From Rhodospirillum rubrum ATCC 11170 (GTDB taxonomy: Bacteria > Pseudomonadota > Alphaproteobacteria > Rhodospirillales > Rhodospirillaceae), in assembly GCF_000013085.1 (NCBI RefSeq), contig NC_007643.1:1473001-1537000 (forward strand): 64,000 nt of DNA, written 5' to 3'. A program made the translations under genes and the position numbers. Positions 44,461 through 52,064 of the stretch are shown in pieces. How positions within the stretch are numbered: the first letter of the stretch is position 1; the number at the start of each line of letters is the position of its first letter. The notes under the pieces are model-generated. The model was not told the origin of the DNA. It ran no database searches and saw only the letters and a list, made by a program, of their open reading frames with translations.

Positions 44461-44793
44461 ATGCCTATCCGTCTCGTTCCCTATGACCTTGCAGCTGGCG
44501 GTCGTATCATTGTCGAGGAAAACGTTGTCGATCAGGGTGATCTGGTCGCCGGCGGGATGGGAGGGCTTGCTCAAAAAGCCAAGCAGACGTTTGAGGAGGC
44601 TTTGGCTGGCATTCGTCCCGCTGTGTCGGCGGTTCTTGAGGAAATCACCTCTTTGTCTAACGGGCCACACAAGGTAAATGTTGAAGTCGGTTTCGTTCTG
44701 AAAGGTCAAGTCGGAGCCGTTATTGCTAGTTCAGCGACAGAGGCGAGCATAAAGTTGTCTGTAACGTGGGATCGTAAGGAAAGTAATTTATAA
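44461..44793 (+). CDS. Trypsin-co-occurring domain protein (Trypco1/CU044_2847-like)
   Basis: A 110-residue protein starting at ATG 44461 after AAAGGGG, 40 bp behind the STAND gene, so in its operon. A strand-rich N-terminus with VEENVVD, a helix ([23 protein letters not shown]) and C-terminal strands (VNVEVGFVLKGQVGAVIAS, SIKLSVTW) match the Trypco1 family, named for occurring beside trypsin-like peptidase NTPases. It may regulate or be cleaved by the protease. No catalytic motif is visible. Confidence 0.75.
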   Translation: MPIRLVPYDLAAGGRIIVEENVVDQGDLVAGGMGGLAQKAKQTFEEALAGIRPAVSAVLEEITSLSNGPHKVNVEVGFVLKGQVGAVIASSATEASIKLSVTWDRKESNL

Positions 44794-44924
44794 ATACCTG
44801 AGAAATATTTTATGCTGAATGATGAAGTCGGCTTAGATCGCTGATCTGGCAGGCTTGCTTACTAAAGTCTTCGGTGGCGATTGATGTGGGGAAGGGGCCG
44901 ACTTCGCTCGACGATTCCCGGGTA

Positions 44925-44958
44925 ACAAGAGGTGTACACTTAAGTGTACACCTCTTGT
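44925..44958. repeat. Perfect 34-bp palindrome at the right edge of the STAND island
   Basis: The arm ACAAGAGGTGTACACTT (44925-44941) is followed without spacer by its exact reverse complement, ending at 44958. It can form a cruciform or an RNA hairpin. It lies 59 bp upstream of the dorA promoter element, at the transition from AT-rich to GC-rich sequence. Confidence 0.85.
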
Positions 44959-45016
44959 GTTGGGTTTGGTTGAACTTGCCGTTTCTGGCCACGCCTCGCC
45001 CCGGTTTCACAATCCA

Positions 45017-45068
45017 TTCACATCATTGAACAACCCGTTCAATTACAGGCGAAACGGCGTTTACAGCG
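45017..45068 (+). promoter_or_regulatory. Candidate DorR-responsive promoter element of dorA
   Basis: TTCACATCATT (45017-45027), a second TTCAAT about 20 bp on and GTTTACAGCG (45059-45068). Element spacing is identical to the copy before dorC. A separate promoter for dorA is needed here because the STAND island separates it from dorCD. Confidence 0.65.
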
Positions 45069-45207
45069 TCCTGTTAGGTCTGGTGGTCATCGGGGTCGGC
45101 TTCGCGGCGCTTTGTCTGGGCGGTCGCGGGGTCCGGTTCCCGCTTCTGGGGGCCGTCGCACGCGGCTTTCAGGGACTTCCCGAGATGAACAACAAGGATC
45201 GCAACCC

Positions 45208-47679
45208 ATGTCCAAGATGTCTCCCCCGACCGCCTTCGCCGCACAAACCCGGCGCACCTTCCTGAAAGCGAGCGCCGCCGCCGGTGCCCTTGGATTGGTC
45301 GCCCCCTCGCTGTTGTCTGCGGGCGTGGCGCGGGCGGCCGAGGATGGCGAGGTCCTGACCGGGTCGCATTGGGGCGCCTTCCGCGCCACCGTGAAGGGCG
45401 GCAAGATGACCGCCATCAAGCCCTGGGAAAAGGATCCCCATCCCAGCCATCAGCTGACCGGCGTGATGGATTCGATCTATTCGCCCACCCGCATCAAATA
45501 CCCGATGGTCCGCCGCGCCTTCCTTGAAAAGGGTCCGGGCGCCTCGCCGGAAACCCGCGGCGCCGGCGATTTCGTGCGCGTGACCTGGGATCAGGCGCTT
45601 GATCTGGTGGCCAAGGAACTGACCCGGGTGCGCAAGGACCATGGGCCGACCTCGATCTTCGCCGGATCCTATGGCTGGATGAGCCCGGGCAAGCTGCATA
45701 ACTGCCGCAGTCTGGTGCGCCGCCTTCTCAATCAGACCGGCGGCTTCGTCAGCAGCTCGGGCGATTATTCGACTGGCGCGTCCCAGGTGATCATGCCCCA
45801 TGTCATGGGCACGCTTGAGGTCTATGAGCAGCCGACCGTTTGGCCGGTGGTGGTCGAGCATTCCGATCTGGTCGTCTTCTGGGGCGCCGATCCGATGACC
45901 ACCAACCAGATCGGTTGGCTGATCCCCGATCACGGCGCCTATGTCGGCCTCAAGGCCCTCAAGGAGTCCGGCAAGAAGGTGATCTGCATCGATCCGGTGC
46001 GCACCGAAACCTGCGACTATCTGGGCGCCGAATGGATCGCCCCCAAGCCGCAGACCGATATGGCGATGATGCTGGGCGTCGCCCACACGCTTTATACCGA
46101 GAAGCTCCACGATCAGAGCTTCCTTGATGATTACACCTTCGGCTTCGATCGCTTCTTGCCCTATCTGACTGGCGAAAGCGACAAGACGCCCAAGAGCGCC
46201 GAATGGGCTTCGGCGATCTGCGGCATTCCGGCCGAGGTGATCAAGGATCTCGCCCGCCGTATCGTCAAGGGCCGCACCATGCTGGCCTCGGGCTGGTCGA
46301 TGCAGCGCCAGCACCATGGCGAGCAGATTCACTGGATGTTGGTGACTCTCGCCTCGATGGTCGGTCAGATCGGCCTGCCGGGCGGCGGCTTTGGCCTTAG
46401 CTACCATTACGCCAACGGCGGCTCGCCCAGCGCCACCGGTCCCGTGCTGCCCGCCATCAGCGACGGCAGCGCCGCGGTGAAGGGGGCGGCTTGGCTGGCC
46501 GCCGGCGGTGCGGCCAGCATTCCCGTCGCCCGCGTCGTCGACATGCTGATGAATCCGGGCAAGGAGTTCGATTTCAACGGCACCAAGGCGATTTATCCCG
46601 ATACCAAGCTGATCTACTGGACCGGCGGCAATCCCTTCGCCCACCACCAGAACCGTAACCGCATGGTCGAGGCCTTCCGCAAGGTCGAGACCTTCATCGT
46701 CCATGACTTCCAGTGGACGGCGACGGCCCGCCACGCCGATATCGTGCTGCCCGCCACCACCAGCTACGAGCGCAATGATATCGAGCAGATCGGCGATTAT
46801 GCGCTCAGCTCGGTTCTGGCGATGAAGAAGGTGGTCGAGCCGGTGTTCGAGGCCCGCTCCGATTTCGATATCCTGGCCGCGGTGGCCGAGCGCCTGGGCA
46901 CGCGCGACGCCTTCACCGAAGGCAAGGACGAAATGGGCTGGATCAAGGAGTTCTATGACAACGCCCTGGGTCAGGCCAAGGCCAAGGGTGTGACGATGCC
47001 CGACTTCGAGACCTTCTGGAAGGGCGAGGGCGTGGTCAGCTTCCCGATCTCCGATGAAGCCAAGGCCTTCGTCCGTTACAGCGCCTTCCGCGAGGACCCG
47101 CTGCTCGAGCCGCTGGGCACTCCGACCGGCAAGATCGAGATCTATTCCAAGAACATCGAAAAGATGGGCTATGACGATTGCCCGGCCCATCCGACCTGGA
47201 TGGAACCGGTCGAGCGCCTGGACGGCCCGGGGGCGAAGTTCCCGCTGCATATCACGACCAGCCACCCGAAAAGCCGTCTGCATTCCCAGCTCTGCGGTAC
47301 CAAGCTGCGCGACAGCTACACGGTGGCCGGGCGCGAACCCTGCCTGATCAACGAGGCCGATGCCAAGGCGCGCGGCATCAGCAATGGCGATGTGGTGCGG
47401 GTGTTCAATGATCGCGGCCAGATCCTGGCCGGGGCCGTCGTCACCAATGCCATCCGCCCGGGCGTGATCCGGGTCAACGAGGGCGGTTGGTACGACCCGA
47501 CCGAGCCGACCAAGCCGGGCAGCCTGTGCAAATACGGCGACGTCAACGTGCTGACCGTTGATATCGGCACCTCCAAACTGGCCCAGGGCAACTGCGGCCA
47601 TACCGCGATCGGCGATGTCGAGAAATACGCCGAGGCCGCGCCCGCCGTCACCGTCTTCGCCGCGCCGAAGAACGCCTGA
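45208..47679 (+). CDS. dorA: Periplasmic DMSO/TMAO reductase, molybdenum subunit
   Basis: An 823-residue Mo-bis-MGD enzyme, the terminal reductase. The N-terminal Tat signal reads QTRRTFLKASAAAGALGLV. GSYGWMSPGKLHNCRS contains the molybdenum-ligand serine and the tyrosine-glycine-tryptophan triad; that tyrosine is kept in DMSO reductases and missing in E. coli TorA, which favours S-oxide activity (dorA). No N-terminal iron-sulfur cysteines, as expected for this type. ATG 45208 follows AAGGA at 9 nt. Receives electrons from DorC. Confidence 0.92.
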   Translation: MSKMSPPTAFAAQTRRTFLKASAAAGALGLVAPSLLSAGVARAAEDGEVLTGSHWGAFRATVKGGKMTAIKPWEKDPHPSHQLTGVMDSIYSPTRIKYPMVRRAFLEKGPGASPETRGAGDFVRVTWDQALDLVAKELTRVRKDHGPTSIFAGSYGWMSPGKLHNCRSLVRRLLNQTGGFVSSSGDYSTGASQVIMPHVMGTLEVYEQPTVWPVVVEHSDLVVFWGADPMTTNQIGWLIPDHGAYVGLKALKESGKKVICIDPVRTETCDYLGAEWIAPKPQTDMAMMLGVAHTLYTEKLHDQSFLDDYTFGFDRFLPYLTGESDKTPKSAEWASAICGIPAEVIKDLARRIVKGRTMLASGWSMQRQHHGEQIHWMLVTLASMVGQIGLPGGGFGLSYHYANGGSPSATGPVLPAISDGSAAVKGAAWLAAGGAASIPVARVVDMLMNPGKEFDFNGTKAIYPDTKLIYWTGGNPFAHHQNRNRMVEAFRKVETFIVHDFQWTATARHADIVLPATTSYERNDIEQIGDYALSSVLAMKKVVEPVFEARSDFDILAAVAERLGTRDAFTEGKDEMGWIKEFYDNALGQAKAKGVTMPDFETFWKGEGVVSFPISDEAKAFVRYSAFREDPLLEPLGTPTGKIEIYSKNIEKMGYDDCPAHPTWMEPVERLDGPGAKFPLHITTSHPKSRLHSQLCGTKLRDSYTVAGREPCLINEADAKARGISNGDVVRVFNDRGQILAGAVVTNAIRPGVIRVNEGGWYDPTEPTKPGSLCKYGDVNVLTVDIGTSKLAQGNCGHTAIGDVEKYAEAAPAVTVFAAPKNA

Positions 47680-47699
47680 CGCCTGAGCGCTCCATGCTT

Positions 47700-47730
47700 C
47701 GGGACCGCCGCTTGCCTCCCGGCGGTCCCG
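47700..47730 (+). terminator. Hairpin between dorA and moaA
   Basis: An 11-bp stem (CGGGACCGCCG / CGGCGGTCCCG) lies 20 bp after the dorA stop without a T-run. It probably stabilises or partly attenuates the dorA transcript before moaA. Confidence 0.5.
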
Positions 47731-47772
47731 GAGCCCTTCTCTCCGGCCTTCCCCCCTTTTCCGGAGTCTGCG

Positions 47773-48765
47773 ATGCGCGATTCCTTTGGCCGTTTGATCA
47801 CCTATCTGCGCCTATCGGTTACCGACCGCTGCGATCTGCGCTGCCGCTATTGCATGGGACCCCATCCGGTCTTCATTCCCAAGCGCGACGTTCTCAGTCT
47901 GGAGGACCTGGGCGCCATCGCCGGCGCCTTCGTCGATCTGGGCGTACGCAAGATCCGCCTGACCGGCGGCGAGCCCCTGGTGCGCCGGGGCCTGCCCACG
48001 CTGATCGCCGCCCTGGCCGTCCATAAGGCCGAGGGCCGCCTTGACGAGATCGCGCTTAGCACCAACGGCAGCCTACTTGATCGCCACGCCCAGGCCTTGG
48101 CCGAGGCGGGCATCGCCCGCGTCAATGTGTCGCTTGATACCCTTGATCCGCAGGTCTATTCCCGGGTGACCGGGGGCGGCGGTCTTGACCGGGTGATGGG
48201 GGGGCTGATGGCCGCCCGTCAGGCGGGGATGGCGGTCAAGCTCAATTGCGTCGCCGCCAAGGGCCTGAACGACGGCGCCCATGTCGGGCTGGTCGATTGG
48301 GCGCACGGCAACGGCTTTGATATCACCTTCATCGAACTAATGCCGGTGGGCGACGGCGAAAGCCGCAAGGAGTTCGGCTTCCTGCCCCTTGAGAGCGTGC
48401 GCGCGGCCCTGGCGGCGCGCTGGACCCTGCTGGCCGACGACCATTGCTCGGGCGGTCCGGCGCGCTATCTGCGGGTGGCCGAAACCGGGCGGCGCGTCGG
48501 CTTCATCACGGCGATGAGCGCCGAGTTCTGCGGCTCGTGCAACCGGGTGCGCGTCGATTGCCGGGGGCGTTTGCACACCTGCCTGGGACGGAGCGGCCAC
48601 CACGGCCTGAAGGCCGCCCTTGATCAGGGACCCGAGGCCCTGCGCGCCGCCATCTTGGGCGCCATCACCGCCAAGCCGCGCGCCCACGCCTTCCAAGAGG
48701 CCGCCTCGCCAACCCCGACCCCGGGGGCCTTGCCCGAGCGCACGATGAACGCCACCGGCGGCTAA
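47773..48765 (+). CDS. moaA: GTP 3',8-cyclase MoaA (molybdopterin biosynthesis)
   Basis: A 330-residue radical-SAM enzyme, first step of molybdenum-cofactor synthesis. VTDRCDLRCRYCMGP gives the N-terminal CxxxCxxC cluster, RLTGGEPLVRRGL the SAM site, FCGSCNRVRVDCRGRLHTCL the second, C-terminal 4Fe-4S cluster, and the protein ends in MNATGG with the conserved Gly-Gly tail. It lies 93 bp after dorA, so cofactor supply is likely co-induced with the molybdoenzyme. Confidence 0.92.
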   Translation: MRDSFGRLITYLRLSVTDRCDLRCRYCMGPHPVFIPKRDVLSLEDLGAIAGAFVDLGVRKIRLTGGEPLVRRGLPTLIAALAVHKAEGRLDEIALSTNGSLLDRHAQALAEAGIARVNVSLDTLDPQVYSRVTGGGGLDRVMGGLMAARQAGMAVKLNCVAAKGLNDGAHVGLVDWAHGNGFDITFIELMPVGDGESRKEFGFLPLESVRAALAARWTLLADDHCSGGPARYLRVAETGRRVGFITAMSAEFCGSCNRVRVDCRGRLHTCLGRSGHHGLKAALDQGPEALRAAILGAITAKPRAHAFQEAASPTPTPGALPERTMNATGG

Positions 48766-48809
48766 AGCGGTTGGCTTGGGGCTTGCGCTTTTTTGGTCGC
48801 TTGCTCAAA

Positions 48810-48845
48810 AACGCCCGCGTATCCCGGAAAGGGATCGCGGGCGTT
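48810..48845. terminator. Hairpin terminator after moaA
   Basis: AACGCCCGCG pairs with CGCGGGCGTT and inner ATCCC with GGGAT, giving a long stem with one bulge 45 bp after the moaA stop. A T-run follows only on the minus strand, so it may act bidirectionally. Confidence 0.6.
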
Positions 48846-49106
48846 GTCGTGATCATTTGATGACGAATAGAAGAAGTTTTCGTTACAAAGCGGGTCTTGT
48901 AAGAGATAATGGTAAGTAAGGTATCGATAAAAAACTGTTATGTTATATAATAACGCAATTAAAGCTTGACATATTTAAGACACGTCATTCGTTTCTTGAC
49001 CGTCGTGGGGTATTGGTTTTACTCCCAGCGCCAAGGGAACCGGAATGATCTGTACGAATTTTTCCGCGATCCCGTCAGAGCCCCTTTTGCTCCCGAGGAG
49101 ATCTCC
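48846..49106 (+). promoter_or_regulatory. AT-rich leader and promoter region of the alkaline phosphatase
   Basis: From 48850 to 48990 the sequence is unusually AT-rich. GTTAT-ATA-ATAAC (48942-48954) is a short inverted repeat and TTGACAT at 48966-48972 could be a -35 element. A Pho box of the standard spacing is not recognisable. Confidence 0.45.
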
Positions 49107-50849
49107 ATGCGGACCCTTTGCGCGACCTTGATGCTCACCACCTGCCTGGGCACCGCCGCCCAGGCCGCCACCGTCTATCCGCTCGATCGGGCGACGATCC
49201 TCGCCGGCTCGCCCTTCGATCTGAAAGTCGAGTTCGACGGGGCCGTCAAAGCCGCCGACGTGACGGTGACCATCAATGGTCAGCCCGCCGCCAAGGTGTT
49301 GGGCAAGGACGTTCAGTTCGTCGAAAAGGAAGCGGGCACCGAGGCCTCGGCCGTACTGATCCGCGCCGCCACCCTGGCCAAGCCGGGCTCCTATACCCTG
49401 ACCGCCAGCGCCGGGGCGGACACCAAAAGCGTCACCTGGGATGTTTACGGCACGCCGGCGACGGCCAAGGCCAAGAACGTCATCTTCTTCCTGGGCGACG
49501 GCCTGTCGGTGGCCCACCGCACCGGCGCCCGCCTGATGTCCAAGGGCATGACCGAGGGCAAGGCCAACGGCCGCCTGAACATGGACGACCTCGACCATAT
49601 GGCCTTCATCGGCACCTCGGCGACCAATGCCGTCGCCACCGATAGCGCCAATACCATGTCGGCCTATATGACCGGCCACAAGACGGCGGTGAACGCCCTT
49701 GGCGTCTATGCCGACCGCACCGAGGACAGCCTGGACGATCCCCGCGTCGAGACCATTGCCGAGGCCCTGCGCCGCACCACCACGAAGTCGATCGGCGTCG
49801 TGGCGATGTCCGAGCTTGAAGACGCCACCCCGGCCGCCGTTTTCGCCCATACCCGCAAGCGGGCCGATAAGGCCAAGATCACCGAGATGATCTTCGATCT
49901 GAAACCCGACGTGCTGCTCGGCGGCGGCTCGGCCTTCTTCCTGCCCAAAAGCGTCCCCGGTTCCAAGCGCAAGGACGACAAGGACTATGTCGCCGCGTTC
50001 AAGGACGCGGGCTATACCGTGGCGACCTCGGCCAGCGAACTGGAAGCCGCCAAGGGCACCAATAGCGGCAAGATCCTGGGCCTTTTCCACACCGGCAATA
50101 TGGATACCTATCTCGATCGCGTGCAGTTGAAGAAGGGCACCGTCGGCAAGTTCCCCGACCAGCCCGGTCTGGTCGAGATGACCACCGTCGCCCTGGGCCA
50201 GCTTGCCAAGAACCCGGACGGCTTCTTCCTGATGGTCGAAGGCTCGTCGATCGACAAGATGGCCCATCCGATGGATTGGGAACGCTCGATGGTCGAGACC
50301 ATCGAATTCGATCAGGCGATCGGCGTCGCCCGCGAGTTCGTCAAAACCCATCCCGATACGCTGATCGTCGTCACCGGCGACCATACCCACGGCGTGTCGA
50401 TCATCGGCACCATCGACGATAACAAGCCCGGTGCCGAGATGCGCGACAAGGTCGGCACCTATGCCGATGCCGGTTTCCCCAATTACACCGACGAAAACAA
50501 GGACGGCTATCCCGACCGCGTCGATGTCTCGCGCCGTCTGGCGATCTTCTCGAGCAATTTCCCCGATTACTACGAAACCTTCCAGCCCAAGCTCGATGGC
50601 CCCTTCGTTCCCGCCATTCAGAACGAGAAGAAGGAATACGTCGCCAACGAGGCCTATAAGTCGGTTCCCGGCGCCGTGTTGCGCATCGGCAATCTGCCGC
50701 GCAGCGAAGACACCGCCGTCCATGCCGTCGACGATGTCGTTCTCCAGGCCACCGGCCCCGGCGCCGAGGGCTTCAAGGGCTATATGGAGGAAAGCGACGT
50801 CTATCGCGTGCTGGCCGAAACCCTGGCGCTCGCTCCGGCGAAAAAGTAA
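49107..50849 (+). CDS. Periplasmic alkaline phosphatase
   Basis: A 580-residue protein starting at ATG 49107 with GAGGAG at 6 nt; the longer frame from 48966 covers the promoter. Signal peptide LCATLMLTTCLGTAAQA. An N-terminal beta-sandwich of about 100 residues precedes the phosphatase domain: NVIFFLGDGLSVAHR (first metal site), ATDSANTMSAYMTGHKT with the phosphorylated serine, FLMVEGSSIDKMAH and TGDHTHGVS (zinc ligands). Releases phosphate from phosphomonoesters in the periplasm. Confidence 0.9.
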   Translation: MRTLCATLMLTTCLGTAAQAATVYPLDRATILAGSPFDLKVEFDGAVKAADVTVTINGQPAAKVLGKDVQFVEKEAGTEASAVLIRAATLAKPGSYTLTASAGADTKSVTWDVYGTPATAKAKNVIFFLGDGLSVAHRTGARLMSKGMTEGKANGRLNMDDLDHMAFIGTSATNAVATDSANTMSAYMTGHKTAVNALGVYADRTEDSLDDPRVETIAEALRRTTTKSIGVVAMSELEDATPAAVFAHTRKRADKAKITEMIFDLKPDVLLGGGSAFFLPKSVPGSKRKDDKDYVAAFKDAGYTVATSASELEAAKGTNSGKILGLFHTGNMDTYLDRVQLKKGTVGKFPDQPGLVEMTTVALGQLAKNPDGFFLMVEGSSIDKMAHPMDWERSMVETIEFDQAIGVAREFVKTHPDTLIVVTGDHTHGVSIIGTIDDNKPGAEMRDKVGTYADAGFPNYTDENKDGYPDRVDVSRRLAIFSSNFPDYYETFQPKLDGPFVPAIQNEKKEYVANEAYKSVPGAVLRIGNLPRSEDTAVHAVDDVVLQATGPGAEGFKGYMEESDVYRVLAETLALAPAKK

Positions 50850-50930
50850 GGCGCGCCGCGTTTCGATCTTCGGGCGTCCGGCGGCCTTCGCCGCCGGGCG
50901 TCGCCCTCCTGGCCGAAAGGGGTTCGTTTC

Positions 50931-51395
50931 ATGACCACAGGGCCGCTGTTTCCCCGCCGCCGCCTGCTGCGTCTGGCCTGTCTCCTCCCGCTTGCCGCCC
51001 TGGCGCGCCCCCTGCGGGCCTTTGCCGGAGAAGCCTTGGCGTTCAAGGAGTTGTATGGCTCAATTGGCGTGCTGGGGTTGACTTTTTCGGACAAGGTCAA
51101 GGCCCTGGCCGGTCAAACGGTGACCATGCGCGGCTTCATGGCGCCGCCCTTGAAGGCCGAGGCCAAGTTTTTTGTCTTAAGCGAAATCCCGATGTCGATC
51201 TGCCCCTTTTGTTCGTCGGATGCCGATTGGCCCGACACGATCGTCGTCGTCACCCTCGATCACGCCCAAACCTTCACCCAGGCCAATGCGCCGATCGAGG
51301 TGACCGGGCGGCTTGACGTCGGCTCGTGGACCGATCCCGAGACCGGCTTTGTCAGCCTGCTGCGGCTGACCGGCGCCTCCTTTCGCAAGGTTTGA
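50931..51395 (+). CDS. Periplasmic protein of an ABC/FtsX system, unknown function
   Basis: A 154-residue protein with a twin-arginine-like signal (FPRRRLLRLACLLPLAALARP). The mature part is a small beta-rich domain with a single CxxC-like motif, SICPFCSSDADWPD, which could bind metal. The stop is 2 bp before the next start, so it is co-transcribed with an ABC ATPase and an FtsX-like permease. I do not recognise a named family; a metal- or lipoprotein-related role is possible. Confidence 0.75.
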   Translation: MTTGPLFPRRRLLRLACLLPLAALARPLRAFAGEALAFKELYGSIGVLGLTFSDKVKALAGQTVTMRGFMAPPLKAEAKFFVLSEIPMSICPFCSSDADWPDTIVVVTLDHAQTFTQANAPIEVTGRLDVGSWTDPETGFVSLLRLTGASFRKV

Positions 51396-51397
51396 TC

Positions 51398-52063
51398 ATG
51401 CCGCTGCTGACCATCCGTGATCTTGACGTGCGCTTTCCCGGCCTGGGCCGACCGGCGCTTTTCCTGCCCGCCCTGACCCTGGAGGCCGGGCAGGCCCTGG
51501 TCGTCACCGGCCCCTCGGGATCGGGCAAGACCACCTTTCTCAATCGCATCACCGGGCTGGAAGCGTCCGCCGCCGGCGCCATCACCTGGCAGGGCACCGA
51601 TCTGGGCGCCCTGTCGGAAGGGGCGCGCGACCGCTGGCGGGCCCGCACCATCGGGCTGGTGATGCAGGAGTTTCACCTGTTCCCCGGGCTCTCGGCGCTT
51701 GAAAACGTCGTCCTGCCCCAGCGGCTTGCCCATTTTCGCCTGCCACCCGCCGTTCTGGCCGAGGCCGAAGGCCTGCTTGCCCGGGTGGGGATCGAGCGGC
51801 CGGATCAACGAATCGAGACCCTGTCGCGCGGCCAGATGCAGCGGGTGGCGGTCGCCCGCGCCCTAGTCGGACGGCCCGGCGTCATCGTCGCCGACGAACC
51901 GACGGCCAGTCTTGATGACGAGGCCGGGACGGCGGTGGCCGATCTGCTGGTCAATCTGGCCAAGGATGCCGGGGCCAGTTTGATCGTCGCCAGCCACGAC
52001 CCGGTGTTCTTCGCCCGCATTCCCCGTTTGCTCCGGCTTGAAGCCGGGCGTCAGAGGGCCTGA
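51398..52063 (+). CDS. ABC transporter ATP-binding protein (LolD/MacB-like)
   Basis: A 221-residue ATPase starting at ATG 51398. Walker A GPSGSGKTTFLNR, Q-loop MQEFHLFPGLSALENV, signature LSRGQMQRVAVARAL (Arg replaces the usual second Gly), Walker B VIVADEPTASLDDEAG and switch His in ASHDPVFFARIPR. The FtsX-type permease follows immediately, so the unit is mechanotransmission-like and probably not an importer. Confidence 0.88.
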   Translation: MPLLTIRDLDVRFPGLGRPALFLPALTLEAGQALVVTGPSGSGKTTFLNRITGLEASAAGAITWQGTDLGALSEGARDRWRARTIGLVMQEFHLFPGLSALENVVLPQRLAHFRLPPAVLAEAEGLLARVGIERPDQRIETLSRGQMQRVAVARALVGRPGVIVADEPTASLDDEAGTAVADLLVNLAKDAGASLIVASHDPVFFARIPRLLRLEAGRQRA

Positions 52064-52064
52064 C

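Noticed and set aside
45169-47601. 810-codon minus-strand frame opposite dorA
   Set aside because: Shadow of the molybdoenzyme gene in high-GC DNA; no domain or signal fits.
48961-48990. Possible Pho box in front of the alkaline phosphatase
   Set aside because: TTGACAT and ACGTCAT are 16 bp apart, whereas tandem Pho half-sites are 11 bp apart; spacing does not fit.
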